A DNA stretch of 64,000 nucleotides from Enterocytospora artemiae (taxonomy: Eukaryota > Microsporidia). The notes under the pieces were generated by a model. It was not told where the DNA came from and did not search any database. It saw nothing but the letters and a program-made list of their open reading frames with translations. Shown in pieces: positions 29,354 to 39,823 of the stretch. Every line of letters begins with the position of its first letter. The first letter of the stretch is position 1. A program made the translations under genes and the position numbers. Location of the stretch: the NCBI GenBank assembly GCA_038659295.1, contig JASNGC010000001.1:62001-126000 (forward strand), written 5' to 3'.

Positions 29354-30949
29354 TTATTCAACCTTGGACTCAATAATTCCGTCAACACGAAGAAGTTGAA
29401 TTACTGCATCGAATACGCTTTTCACTAATTGAGTTTTCACCACGATAGGTTCCATAATGATGTTTTTCATATCTTCAACTTGCCCAGAGATTCCATTTAT
29501 CCCATAGCGGGTGTTTTTAACATTTTGTCTTTCTAACTTGTCTAATACCTCCAATGTTCTTCCTACCCCACTATTTGAAGCCAGAATAGATGGAATGATT
29601 TTAAAAGCTGTGCTAGATGCCTCAAATACATCCTTCTCAATTTCGTCTTTGTAAATGCTGTTTTTAAGGGCAATGCTCATAGCCATTTCACTTGCTCCCC
29701 CACCTGGAACCATTTTTGGATTAATAATCATATTTTTAGCAACTTTCACCGCATCCATAAAGTTCCTTTCTAGCTCCGCCAACATATCTTTGGTAGGTCC
29801 TCTTAGTACTACACTTATTGCGCGAGGTCTCGTGCATTTGTAAAACTTACAATAATATTCATTTCCAATCTTAATATAATCAAATTGACCACACTTTCCT
29901 AGGTGCTTCTCGGATAAATCCTCAACTCTATTAATAATTGTAGCTCCTACAGCTTTGGAAAGACGGGTAGTATCAGACCTTTTCACCCTCCTAATTGCAG
30001 TAATACCGTTCTCGTATAATATACTTAAAGCTAAATCACAAACCCCTTTCTCAGTAACTACAATATCTGGCTTCACTTCAATTATCTTTCCCACAATTTT
30101 TCTAATTTGATCTTCCTCAATTTCTAAAATTCTTGTAAAATCATCCTTTTGTGAAAACTCCAAATTTGTCTGTGATTCACTCTTTTTGTACTCCAGCGGA
30201 CAGTCCAAAATTACTATTTTGGGATTTGTAATATTCCGTCTCATTTGAGAGTGGATAATATCTTTCTCCAATAAAATTCCATCAATAACTTCAGATTCCT
30301 TAAAGTCCCCTAAAAGTTTCAAAATTTTGATATTATTTTTTATATCAACCGAAACAGATGAATTCAGAGCAGTATTAATATCAATTTGCTGATTACTAGA
30401 ACTATCCATGCCATTAGAGTCTCTTTTGATACGTTCTGCTGCATCAAGTGCTAATTTTGGAACTGGAACTCCAAGCACCTTGCATAGTTTAGTTGATACA
30501 CTGCCATCAATAATATTTAAGAGATCCTTGGGTTTATTATCCTCAGAAATGGCATCTAATTTTTCCAGACAGATATCCCTAGCACGAATACATGCCTTAC
30601 ATAACCTAATAGGATGGTGAGAAAGATTAACTAATTTACTAAGTAACTCAGAAGCTAAAATAATTACAGCTGTAGTTCCATCTCCGCACTCATCATCCTG
30701 TGTCTTAGATAACTCAATCAAACATCTTGCTGAGGGATGACTTACATCCATCTCCCTTAAAATAGAATTCCCATCGTTTGTCATCTCTATAGAATTAATC
30801 TTGGTTAAAACCATCTTTTGCATTGCACGTGGGCCTAAACATGTCTTGATAATCCCGGCTAGTGTCTTTGCAGCTATTGCACTTGTTTTCTGGACCTCAT
30901 TCGGGTCTGTAGACTTTAAAATGTAGGCTGTAGGAATATTTTTACTCAT
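29354..30949 (-). CDS. CCT3: Chaperonin-containing TCP-1 subunit gamma
   Basis: 531 residues, full length for a CCT subunit. ATPase motifs are CLGPRAMQKM, MTNDGNSILREMDVSHP, GDGTTAVIILASEL and the apical-to-equatorial return GGGASEMAMS. The family-specific segments SARCLIELSKTQDDECGDGTT and YGINGISGQVEDMK place it with the gamma subunit. CCT folds actin and tubulin in the cytosol; cofilin and kinesin genes in this window imply both filament systems are kept. CCC (GGG at 30951-30953) is one base from the ATG. Confidence 0.94.
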   Translation of the reverse strand: MSKNIPTAYILKSTDPNEVQKTSAIAAKTLAGIIKTCLGPRAMQKMVLTKINSIEMTNDGNSILREMDVSHPSARCLIELSKTQDDECGDGTTAVIILASELLSKLVNLSHHPIRLCKACIRARDICLEKLDAISEDNKPKDLLNIIDGSVSTKLCKVLGVPVPKLALDAAERIKRDSNGMDSSSNQQIDINTALNSSVSVDIKNNIKILKLLGDFKESEVIDGILLEKDIIHSQMRRNITNPKIVILDCPLEYKKSESQTNLEFSQKDDFTRILEIEEDQIRKIVGKIIEVKPDIVVTEKGVCDLALSILYENGITAIRRVKRSDTTRLSKAVGATIINRVEDLSEKHLGKCGQFDYIKIGNEYYCKFYKCTRPRAISVVLRGPTKDMLAELERNFMDAVKVAKNMIINPKMVPGGGASEMAMSIALKNSIYKDEIEKDVFEASSTAFKIIPSILASNSGVGRTLEVLDKLERQNVKNTRYGINGISGQVEDMKNIIMEPIVVKTQLVKSVFDAVIQLLRVDGIIESKVE

Positions 30950-31193
30950 AGGGCAAAATAAAAAAGAAATTCAAAAACTAAACTATATAGGGAAATATTA
31001 TCGAACTGTGAGAAATTATCAGAAATCAATTTTGAATGATAAGGTAACTGAATGGCAAGTAATACCCAGATTTTTTAATTGAAATCAGAGATATAAATCA
31101 ATAAATATTAAGTTTGAGAACCTATTAAAAACAAAATCAAGCATATTTTGTTGATACATTCATTGCATGTTATTGTACATCCTTGCACTACAT

Positions 31194-32507
31194 TTATTCT
31201 ATAGTGGATATTCCGTTATTGGGTATATCATAAACAATCCCAAGCCTATCTATTAAATTTATCAATTCTGAGCCATCTATTCCAAGAGTAGTTATTAAAT
31301 TCATCCATTTAAAATTGCCTGCTTCCGTAGAAGTACTATCATTGTGGCTTCTCTCTATAAATGCTCTTTTTAACTCTTTCAATAAATTAGAATCTAACAA
31401 CTCTTCGATATATTTGTTCAATTGGTCAAACCACATTTCAGAGTTATTAATATCATCTGAATCATCGTGAATATACTCTACCACTTCATCTTCAGACTCT
31501 TCAGAATCATTATCAATCTCGTGTTTATCTTCATTTTTTTTTATGACTATTATTTTCTTTTTTTTCCGATGAATATAATTATACGTTGACTTTTTATATT
31601 TATATTCAATTGGCAAATTTAATATTATTGGAATAAAATCTGTTATAATCAATATCCTGTTTCCATGCACAACTCCTAGGAAAATTATTTTGTCAAACGG
31701 CTCTGCAGAACTGGTGAGAGTCTGAAATAGTGTATGCTTTGGATTTAACTTATAGGTTTTATAAACATTGCCTATTCTAGAAAATAAATGAGTTCTATTT
31801 CCTTGAAATGTCAGTAAATTGTTGGTTTTTAGAATAAAAGATACCATTTGGAGAAATGATGGCTCATCTTTAACTAGTCCTGATCTACTTAGTTCAACTG
31901 TACTTTCGCCAAGGGATAATTCGTTATTGTTGTCGAAAACATTCTCATGTTCGCTAATATTGTCAATTTTAACAAAATTATCGCTAAACAGGGTTTTATC
32001 TTCATAACTTTCTATAGACTTTTGAAGAATCGTGGTAAAACTACTATTTGAAGCAAATATATCTTTTATAGAAATCGGAACCTTTTGATACCCGTTGTCA
32101 TATTCCAAAATATTGGATGTTAAATTGAATTTAAACATTTCTCCTCCCATCTTCATCTCGTTATACAGTTTAGTTAAATGGTTAAAAATAGAAATAGTTT
32201 TTAGATTTTTTGAAAGGAAAGTGATATCACTCAAATAAAATCCATCGATAGATTTAGAGGGTGACTCTCTGTGTTTATCGACCAAAAAATCAAAATCATT
32301 ATTTTCGGTTATTTTGTATGAAAATTTTCTGTCTTTATTGCTGAAAATGGTATAGACAGCATAACCTTCGTTCTTAGGCAGATTATTAAATAAATTACAT
32401 GTATCGGTGAAGTTCCAAGTAAAGTATATTGTAACAATAGAAAATAGCATATAAAGGCCTTCCAAAGTGAAACATGCTCGTATTAACATTTTAAATAAAG
32501 AAACCAT
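31194..32507 (-). CDS. Unrecognised protein with N-terminal signal or anchor segment
   Basis: 437 residues. A hydrophobic stretch near the N-terminus (about 7-31) could be a signal anchor. A mixed alpha/beta-looking part without a known motif follows, with a second hydrophobic patch near residues 275-290 (ILIITDFIPIILNLPIEY). Next come a lysine-rich run (RKKKKIIVIKK) and an acidic stretch (DSEESEDEVVEY). It is most likely secretory or membrane-bound. CCC (GGG at 32514-32516), six bases upstream of the ATG, supports a real gene. No function assigned. Confidence 0.6.
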   Translation of the reverse strand: MVSLFKMLIRACFTLEGLYMLFSIVTIYFTWNFTDTCNLFNNLPKNEGYAVYTIFSNKDRKFSYKITENNDFDFLVDKHRESPSKSIDGFYLSDITFLSKNLKTISIFNHLTKLYNEMKMGGEMFKFNLTSNILEYDNGYQKVPISIKDIFASNSSFTTILQKSIESYEDKTLFSDNFVKIDNISEHENVFDNNNELSLGESTVELSRSGLVKDEPSFLQMVSFILKTNNLLTFQGNRTHLFSRIGNVYKTYKLNPKHTLFQTLTSSAEPFDKIIFLGVVHGNRILIITDFIPIILNLPIEYKYKKSTYNYIHRKKKKIIVIKKNEDKHEIDNDSEESEDEVVEYIHDDSDDINNSEMWFDQLNKYIEELLDSNLLKELKRAFIERSHNDSTSTEAGNFKWMNLITTLGIDGSELINLIDRLGIVYDIPNNGISTIE

Positions 32508-32687
32508 TTTAAAGGGTATGAAAACTCAAAACAAACAGTAACTATTATATAAAACCACCAGATTTAAGAAATTATGTCGAATTATTAGAAAGTATCTTTA
32601 ATGTATAACTAATCTATTTAATACATATATTTCAAAATTAAATCCAGATATATATGGAATAGTTGGCATGGCAGGAATGTCTGAGAA

Positions 32688-33092
32688 TTAATTTATAGAA
32701 AAATAAAGTTCTTCTAATTTGATTTTCAATTCATACCATTCATTGCAATACCAATTGTTTTTTGCCGCATCATTTAATAACTTCTTTGCCTTCATATAGT
32801 TTCCATAATCTATGTTCTTTTTAATATATAAGAAATATGCATGTTTATACTTGGATATAGATTCTTCACCTTTAATATGCATCAATGGGGTATTTTTAAT
32901 ATAACTATATTTTAGGTTTCCTACTGCTTGTTCGAAAAGTTGATTGTTTTCCTCAAATATTACTACATATTCAAAAAATAGATCATATTGATTGGTTTCT
33001 AAAGCAGCTCGATACATTTTATGAATAGATTCTCGTTCTGCATCAACCTTTATACGAATGTTTTCAAATTCTGTATTTACTGCTCTAAACAT
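32688..33092 (-). CDS. Unrecognised small helical protein
   Basis: 134 residues, predicted almost fully helical by eye, rich in Tyr, Asn and Lys. Pairs such as KYKHAYFLYIKKNIDYGNYMKAKKLL have a helix-turn-helix spacing that recalls TPR or HAT repeats, but I cannot name a family. A CCCC run (GGGG at 33097-33100), four bases before the ATG, argues that it is expressed. It lies on the same strand as its neighbours on both sides. Confidence 0.55.
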   Translation of the reverse strand: MFRAVNTEFENIRIKVDAERESIHKMYRAALETNQYDLFFEYVVIFEENNQLFEQAVGNLKYSYIKNTPLMHIKGEESISKYKHAYFLYIKKNIDYGNYMKAKKLLNDAAKNNWYCNEWYELKIKLEELYFSIN

Positions 33093-33608
33093 AATCGGGG
33101 TTGATATTGAGATATTTTTATAAAATCCATCAACATTATCATACTAGAGTATTAATGATAGAACAATACAGTTGGGCATATTTTATATTTCTAATTTACA
33201 TGTCTGTTCATTGTCCAGTATTGCTGTCCATATAAAACTTAATATTGTTTATTAAAGATGAGTTTTTAAGCAACAGGTATATTATTCGTAAATTTTCTTA
33301 GACGAAATTTACTATTTGGAAGTATCTAAAGTTTATTCATTTGAAAAAACAATGATTTTATCAAAAACTCATACCATGCAAGTAGTTATGAGAAAAATCT
33401 CAATACATAAGATTTCAAGCATACTAAAATCAGTACATCACAACCATATTGTGTGGTTTGTAAAAATAAAACTCGAATGTAGGAATATGGAAAATACAAA
33501 AATGTAAACTTCATAACCTAAGTTTGAAAACAAACAATACCCCAGTAAAGAACTAGTTTATATAAACCACAATAGCCATCTTAAAAAACACGAACTATCT
33601 CAGATTAC
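33093..33608. other. Intergenic region, 516 bp
   Basis: AT-rich spacer between SUA5 and the small helical protein. A frame at 33316-33507 opens only with TTG and is not supported. No RNA gene seen. Confidence 0.5.
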
Positions 33609-34769
33609 CTATTCAATAATTTTTTCTGCTGCCTTTTCTATTCTGTCCATAAAGGCCCTTCCTTCTTCACTTGATCTAAATCCCTGAACAAATATTATGT
33701 CACAAACTTTTTCCAAATCTTTAAGCCCTGAAAAGTAATTTCTGCAGCACTCTACGATATTTTGTCCCATATTAAAAACCTTATAGCAAGTTGAAAGTTC
33801 AACGCCTTGGGTATCACTACCATCAGAATTATTTTGTAGGCCATTATCCATGCTAGAATGACTATAAGACCCAGTATTAACACATATGTGCTTATTATTG
33901 CAGTAACGGTCCTCCAACATTAGTCCTATCTTCGTACTTTTTTTTGTTAAATATATTTCACGATTCATGTTTTTTATCCAATTCGATCCTATAAACAAGT
34001 ATATAGGCACAGAGGGCGAGTAATGTTTATACTTCATCCCAGGAGAAATCAATTCTTCCTCCATTATTACTTTATTTCTATAATGTACATCATGCTTTAA
34101 AATGTCCTCAAGCTGTTCCTTAGTAACTGCACCTGGTCTTAGCAATATATATTTACTGTTGGCATTCTGATAGTTATAGAAAAAAACTGTAGATTCCAAT
34201 CCATATTCACATTGCCCACCATCTATATAGCTTGGAACCTTATCTCCCAAATCCTCCAAGACATGATTGATGTTTGTGGGACTTGGTTTGCCACTCGTAT
34301 TGGCTGATGGAGCAGCGAGAGGAACCCCCAGCACATTAATAATTTGACGTATTTTTTCATGTTTAGGCATTCTAACAGCAATAGTTTTATAAAAACTGCT
34401 GCCTTCATTCAAACTATCATTTTTTTCACTATTAACAGTATTACTTTTCCGTCCACATATTGTTGAAGATATAGAATTTTTTGCTTGAAATATTAAAGTT
34501 AGAGGTCCAGGCCAAAATACTTCCATCAGTGTCTTGTAACATTCAGGCACTGATTCTACCACTTCATATAGTTGATCCATAGATCCAATATGTACAATTA
34601 CTGGATTATCTGACGGTCTACCCTTAACGCTGAATATGCGTTTAAGTGCATACTCGTTATCGATGGGTGCAGCAAGCCCGTATACAGTCTCAGTCGGAAT
34701 AACCACAATGTCCTCAAATGCTTTAGAAATTTCAAAATCTGAAATATTTTCGAGTTGGAAAATTTTCAT
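33609..34769 (-). CDS. SUA5: Threonylcarbamoyl-AMP synthase Sua5
   Basis: 386 residues. An N-terminal YrdC domain has PTETVYGLA, KGRPSDNPVIVHI, FWPGPLTLI and PSANTSGKPSPT; then the linker motif SPGMKYKHYSPS and a C-terminal Sua5 domain. Sua5 makes threonylcarbamoyl-adenylate from Thr, bicarbonate and ATP, used for t6A at position 37 of ANN-decoding tRNAs. The family length is kept, apart from a Ser/Asn-rich insertion in the YrdC domain (about 103-122). CCCC (GGGG at 34777-34780) is seven bases upstream of the ATG. Confidence 0.95.
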   Translation of the reverse strand: MKIFQLENISDFEISKAFEDIVVIPTETVYGLAAPIDNEYALKRIFSVKGRPSDNPVIVHIGSMDQLYEVVESVPECYKTLMEVFWPGPLTLIFQAKNSISSTICGRKSNTVNSEKNDSLNEGSSFYKTIAVRMPKHEKIRQIINVLGVPLAAPSANTSGKPSPTNINHVLEDLGDKVPSYIDGGQCEYGLESTVFFYNYQNANSKYILLRPGAVTKEQLEDILKHDVHYRNKVIMEEELISPGMKYKHYSPSVPIYLFIGSNWIKNMNREIYLTKKSTKIGLMLEDRYCNNKHICVNTGSYSHSSMDNGLQNNSDGSDTQGVELSTCYKVFNMGQNIVECCRNYFSGLKDLEKVCDIIFVQGFRSSEEGRAFMDRIEKAAEKIIE

Positions 34770-35280
34770 AGAAAAAGGGGTTTGTTCAACTTAAAAAATA
34801 TCCAACAAGCTAGATTAGAAAATTATATTTATTTGCAGTTTAAGGAGTCCCATTTGAGCTTTGATTGAATCAATGTAATTGAAATGGATTACAATGTATA
34901 AATTTTGGGCTAAATGTGGTGCATCCATCGTCTTCTGAAATAGAGTTAATTCCATTGGTATTTCTTAGCTTCTCCTAAATTCTTTTTGATTACGCCGAAA
35001 TATCAATATGGCAAGTTGTTCTTAAAATGTCCAATCCACTTATACTAACACTTATTTGATGTTGATGGTAACTATCTAATCTTAAACATCATAAGACACG
35101 CTTTATTTTTGAAATACCAATCGTCCCTATATAATCCAATTTCAAAATTAATATTATCACATATGGATAAATATCTAAGATGACAGGTTTGTCATTGAAC
35201 AATTTACTGGAAATATATAAGCTTGGTTGATTTCAACGCTAGTCATTATTTTTATTTTCAAAAATAGTCAGTAATGGACA
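34770..35280. other. Intergenic region, 511 bp
   Basis: AT-rich spacer between the DGAT-like gene and SUA5 (both reverse). The SUA5 start motif is at its left edge. I found no further coding or RNA signal. Confidence 0.5.
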
Positions 35281-36645
35281 CTAGAACTTGTTTAATCTTT
35301 CCATCAAATAAAGTGATCTGTAAAATAGCATTACAACCCCTGGCTGTCCTATTACTGAGAAAGATAACCAAAAAAACACATTTGCATATTGAGATTGATT
35401 ATTTTTAAGAAGTTGCTTTTTTACAAACTCACTAAAATACAAAAATGGAACTTGGATTACCATGGTTAAAAAGAATAGTCCCGAAAATGATTTTATGGAA
35501 AGTGACAAAACCAATTCATGTAGTATACCTGATAAAATAAAACAAAGGGTAGATGCATAGAATCTATTAAAGCCAGTTCTGCGTAGTGGCAAATATATGT
35601 GTATTTTAATAAAGTGATGAACAGGTAAATTCCACTTAATCCAGAAATCACCGGTGGATTGACTATTCCACCATTCCGAATAGATATGCTCATCAAAAAG
35701 TGTAAATTCTGCTAATCCGTCTAAAATGCACACAAATATTATTTGAAAAAAGATTGTGAATAAGACCACTGTTGAAATGATCAAGTTGATAAGACTATCA
35801 AAAATATCCCATATTGTCCTGAAAAATAATAGATTATACAATGCAGTTACAGAATATTGATCCATAACAAAGATAAACAGATGGAATAGAAGCCCACTCC
35901 ATGTGATTTTACTCAAAATTATCTTAAAACTGCATGAGGTTTTTCTTCTGTATACAGATTTGTAAACTAAGGTTGGTAAAATTAGAAATTCTATAAATTG
36001 TACATCAGATACTTGACAGTTTATAGAGTTTACTAAATATGAAATTAATTTCATATCAATCACGAATGAAATCACATAAACAATTGCACTGTAGTAGTGG
36101 TAGTTCATTTTTGAAAAAACCCAGAATATATTTATGATTTCTGTAAATATTACGAAAACAATCCCAAGAATTAACCTGTGGGTAGAAACCCATTTACTTT
36201 TGCATGTGATATTTCTAGATGAAATATAGTGTAAGGAAAGGGCAAAAATAAATCGAGTTATCAATATAATAGATGCCCAACAAATTTCAGATCCATTTGT
36301 ATAAGAAAATGGAAGTTCCATAAGAAGCCCATACCTACCAAAGTCTACCACTACAGATTTTAATACTGCTAAAATGAAGATTATGGACAGTAGATTATTC
36401 CATCCCTCGGAGTGGTGAAGTTTTGATTTACAGGATTCCGTCAAAATGTAATCGGATGAAGCCGTAGACCGATCATCAATAATACCTAAGTTGCTGGATG
36501 AACCATTATTTTTTCTATTTTTGCTTGAAGGTTCCTTAGTTTTGGGAGAATTTCTCTTCCTAATCATTGTACTGCCTGATTCATGGGTATTTAAATTCGA
36601 AATAATAGTCCGCGACTTTTTTTCATATTTTATTTCATCAGTCAT
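35281..36645 (-). CDS. MBOAT acyltransferase, DGAT1/sterol O-acyltransferase-like
   Basis: 454 residues. About 80 hydrophilic, Ser/Lys-rich residues precede a multi-spanning membrane region. DGAT1/ACAT family motifs are LPTLVYK near the middle, HIYSEWWNSQS (FYxxWWN-type), FWIKWNLPVHHF, and SGILHELVLS with the likely catalytic histidine. It would esterify diacylglycerol or sterol with fatty acyl-CoA at the ER to make storage lipid. The frame continues upstream only through a TTG and an in-frame ATG at 36684. I chose the ATG at 36645 because CCTCC (GGAGG at 36651-36655) lies five bases upstream. Confidence 0.88.
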   Translation of the reverse strand: MTDEIKYEKKSRTIISNLNTHESGSTMIRKRNSPKTKEPSSKNRKNNGSSSNLGIIDDRSTASSDYILTESCKSKLHHSEGWNNLLSIIFILAVLKSVVVDFGRYGLLMELPFSYTNGSEICWASIILITRFIFALSLHYISSRNITCKSKWVSTHRLILGIVFVIFTEIINIFWVFSKMNYHYYSAIVYVISFVIDMKLISYLVNSINCQVSDVQFIEFLILPTLVYKSVYRRKTSCSFKIILSKITWSGLLFHLFIFVMDQYSVTALYNLLFFRTIWDIFDSLINLIISTVVLFTIFFQIIFVCILDGLAEFTLFDEHIYSEWWNSQSTGDFWIKWNLPVHHFIKIHIYLPLRRTGFNRFYASTLCFILSGILHELVLSLSIKSFSGLFFLTMVIQVPFLYFSEFVKKQLLKNNQSQYANVFFWLSFSVIGQPGVVMLFYRSLYLMERLNKF

Positions 36646-37296
36646 GCTTCGGAGGTTAAATATTATTGTAAAATAAATAAACATTCTTTTTTGTGACAAC
36701 TCTGTAGGAAAATGTTGATCCAACAAACTATATTATACAATAAAACAGTACTATATGAAACAAATGAGACGCATAATGCTGTATTTCTTATATATATCAT
36801 TCTACATGCATATATGAAATATGATCAATGAAGTCTGAATCTCTTAGAAAATTTAATGTATTCTTAATTACTGTTATAGAATATTCCACAATAATCTGTA
36901 TGGTGAAATTTAAAAAAATCTTGTGGAAGATTATTTATTTTAATAAATCATTCATCTTAAGAAACTACAGGCAGGTAAAGGAATCGTTCAATTTTAGCAC
37001 ATTGTTATGAAGGTCATAAAAACGAATTTTTTAATGGTTTTATCGCATATTAGTTTAAAATATGGAAGGTGTTTTTTGCATACTCGTAAAAATATCTAAA
37101 TTCTTACAATATCAGCAGCCATCTTTAGACACATATTCAAATTATTTTATTTCCATGCCCAAGGTTTTTGAAAAAGGTACAAAGAATTGTTTTCAATTGG
37201 AATTATTAGTTATACTAAACTAACATTTAAAAAGACTAAAAACTATTATGATTTACACCACAAATTCTTTGTCTCAACGACTATTTTATTCATTTA
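36646..37296. other. Intergenic region, 651 bp
   Basis: AT-rich spacer upstream of the DGAT-like gene and downstream of RPN7. A 60-codon ATG frame (36828-37010, forward) has no C-run and no recognisable product. Nothing else seen. Confidence 0.5.
36651..36655 (-). promoter_or_regulatory. C-rich start-site motif of the DGAT-like gene
   Basis: CCTCC on the reverse strand before the ATG at 36645. It is an imperfect version of the C-run and is used here to prefer this start over the ATG at 36684. Confidence 0.4.
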
Positions 37297-38382
37297 TTAA
37301 CTTGTATACTTTCGAATATTTCTCAGCACATCATCCCCACATCTAAGCTCCTGTTCAATGCTGTCATCAGATTTTAAATCAGTGATCTTAATAATTCCAT
37401 CAACCTTGTCAATTATACAATGCATTCTATTTTCAATTATAAAATTTCTCAGGTCATTTTCAAGATGATCGACGCTTACATTGAATGATTCCGCCATCTT
37501 AGAAATATGTACTGTCTGATAACTGAGAAGAAACTGATTATATCCCTTAATTTTTATTTCTTTACAAAAATATTCCTTAAAGGGACCTATAAAAATATCT
37601 TCTTTAATTAAATCGATAAATTCCAGTAAATTACAAAACAGATTTTTGTAATCGCACTTTTGTATGGATTCTGCCAAGGCACAATAGTTATATTTCAATA
37701 CATCACTGTTGTTTAAAATCTTTTTTTCAATATCAATCCTTGAAAATGTCAAAAGTGATGAAAAAATTAGATAAAGAACAGCTTTATCAAACTTCAACAA
37801 CTCTTCTGCCTCAAATGAAGCTAAGCACTCAGAAAACAATAGTGCTGACTGATTGAAGTCCGTTTTCATTAGATTATACAATGCAAGATAAACCTTAAAT
37901 CTATTTTTTCTATCCCAATCTGCTCCTGATTCGAAAATCCGTCTTGCGGAGTCGATATTTTCAATCAACATCGCCCTGTCTCCAAGAATGATACTTATTC
38001 TTATTTTACAAAGGCAAATATCCATTCTGATGTTGGATCCAGCATCAATTTTAAATAAAGATTCTAATTCTTGTTCTAGATTTCCCAAATCCATTGTTTG
38101 TGCATAAAACTCTGCAATTTGCTTTTTTGAGTTATCCTTTTCCAAATCATCATTTGGTGTATCTTTTAATTTTTGTAAAATCTCTTCGTATCTTCTTTCA
38201 ATACTCCTGTAATCTTCTTCAGAATACTCTAGGATTTGTTTCTCAACCATTTGTTTATACATAAACTTATTGCTTTTCGCAATTAAATAGTTTCTAAGTG
38301 GTTCTGTTTCTTTCTTCTCACTAGCATTGTGAATTAGATCTAATAATTCAAGTGTCGGCTGGTTAAACTCTATTTCTATCAT
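37297..38382 (-). CDS. RPN7: 26S proteasome lid subunit Rpn7
   Basis: 361 residues. Helical repeats lead to a PCI domain. The segments GADWDRKNRFKVYLALYNL and FKEYFCKEIKIKGYNQFLLSY, and the winged-helix end MAESFNVSVDHLENDLRNFI with MHCIIDKVDGII, match Rpn7/PSMD6. It helps hold the lid together around the Rpn11 deubiquitinase. Slightly shorter than yeast Rpn7 (429). CCC (GGG at 38387-38389) is four bases upstream of the ATG. Confidence 0.93.
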   Translation of the reverse strand: MIEIEFNQPTLELLDLIHNASEKKETEPLRNYLIAKSNKFMYKQMVEKQILEYSEEDYRSIERRYEEILQKLKDTPNDDLEKDNSKKQIAEFYAQTMDLGNLEQELESLFKIDAGSNIRMDICLCKIRISIILGDRAMLIENIDSARRIFESGADWDRKNRFKVYLALYNLMKTDFNQSALLFSECLASFEAEELLKFDKAVLYLIFSSLLTFSRIDIEKKILNNSDVLKYNYCALAESIQKCDYKNLFCNLLEFIDLIKEDIFIGPFKEYFCKEIKIKGYNQFLLSYQTVHISKMAESFNVSVDHLENDLRNFIIENRMHCIIDKVDGIIKITDLKSDDSIEQELRCGDDVLRNIRKYTS

Positions 38383-38593
38383 TTTAGGGTTAGAAAATAG
38401 CTAGTCGAAATGAATTGGTTAGTTATTCCATGTGCCCCACAAATAATACAAGTTCTTTTTAATATTATTATTCCACACAATTCAACACCTATCTACATTT
38501 TTAATTGCTTTCATTGGAACTTCTGACTGTATGTTATCTTTTGGATTACTCTTTAGATCTAATGTTTCATATTAATGTAGCCCCTTGATTTAA

Positions 38594-39292
38594 ATGTGGA
38601 GTATAAAACAACTTGAAGATGAGTTAGGGGCTGGTATTAATCTTCTTAAGATAGTGCAGTATGACCTAGACAAACTTTTAGAAACAGTAACTGAGGATTT
38701 AGATTTAGAAATTTTTAAGTGGGCATTTAAAAAGTCTACTAACCAAGTTTCTATAGTAGCTAATTTAATTGAATTGAAAAAACATTTAAAACAATTAGAA
38801 CATAAATACCCATCTCTTTTGACCATCATAAACCCACTACAGCTTAGCAGTTTGCTGGATATAATTCCAATAGAGAAGTTGCAATTAACAAATCCGGGAA
38901 ATTTAAAAAATAAGCTTAAAAATACCCTATCTCCGTTTAGCAGAAGTAAGGTATCCTACAAGATTGTTTTAGCTGCAAAAATAGATTACTACAATATGCA
39001 GAATAGATTGCAGCAGTGTAAGAAACAGAACCATGGTAAGAAAACCACACTTTGCAAATCAAATTTTAAAGACTTTTCTGCATTTTTTGATATTCATAAG
39101 CTATCAATAAACAATACCTTGGAGAAAGCTAATAAGAATAAGGTTGGTCTAAATACAAGAAGAGGTGGCATCAAGGCAAGGCAAAAAAGAAAGAATCATC
39201 AGAACAAGAAGAAGATTGTTCTAATAGACGAACCAAGTAGTGTAAATGATTCTACATCTTCATGCAAAGATACTATACCCTGTAGTTCCTAG
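38594..39292 (+). CDS. PRP31: Reduced Prp31-like U4/U6 snRNP protein
   Basis: 232 residues against about 490 in yeast and human. Residues 70-95 (HLKQLEHKYPSLLTIINPLQL) resemble the start of the Nop-domain coiled-coil part. VLAAKIDYYN aligns with the LAARVD segment at the end of the Nop domain. RRGGIKARQKRK resembles the GGRRYRKMKER segment that follows it. Most of the central Nop domain is missing. Prp31 bridges U4 and U6 in the tri-snRNP, so its presence would imply that splicing persists. CCCC at 38581-38584 lies nine bases before the ATG. The assignment is by sparse motifs; another Nop-related protein is possible. Confidence 0.5.
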   Translation: MWSIKQLEDELGAGINLLKIVQYDLDKLLETVTEDLDLEIFKWAFKKSTNQVSIVANLIELKKHLKQLEHKYPSLLTIINPLQLSSLLDIIPIEKLQLTNPGNLKNKLKNTLSPFSRSKVSYKIVLAAKIDYYNMQNRLQQCKKQNHGKKTTLCKSNFKDFSAFFDIHKLSINNTLEKANKNKVGLNTRRGGIKARQKRKNHQNKKKIVLIDEPSSVNDSTSSCKDTIPCSS

Positions 39293-39823
39293 CATATTGT
39301 AATGCTTTAAAAGTTATAATTTCATTGTAAACAGGCCAATAGCAATACTTTTTATTCTATCGAAATTAATGCATGTATTTGGTTAGCATAATCTATATTC
39401 TACAGATGTTAAAACGAATAAATTTCAATTCAAAACTTTGTAATGGACATATCATTTAGTTACTGTGGTATATTCACATTTCTATATTATAATAAACAAT
39501 CATTGCAGCTGTTTTAGCAATTAAAATATTTTTTTAAATATAAACTCAGAGTTATCTAACCATTTAATGTTTCGTTTAGAAGTGATTTTAACTTATAAGA
39601 TATAATGGAAGGCAACATCGAGAATTACCTGAAAATTAGTCATAGAAACATCAAGTACATTTAAATATATGTGAATAAACCATTATAGTTATTATATCCA
39701 ATCAAGCTCTCAATGGCGCAATTCAACTATGATTTACAAATCATAAATCATAAGATGAAATTTGGAGGGAATTTTGTTCACAAGTAGGGCGGTTTAAATG
39801 AAATAATTTATGGTACTATGATC
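39293..39823. other. Convergent intergenic region, 531 bp
   Basis: AT-rich 3' spacer between the Prp31-like gene and the orphan at 39824-40180. Short GGG-preceded ATGs on the reverse strand open only five codons. Nothing supported. Confidence 0.5.

Noticed and set aside
36828..37010. 60-codon ATG frame in the spacer upstream of the DGAT-like gene
   Set aside because: No start motif, no domain and no distinct composition; consistent with chance in AT-rich DNA.
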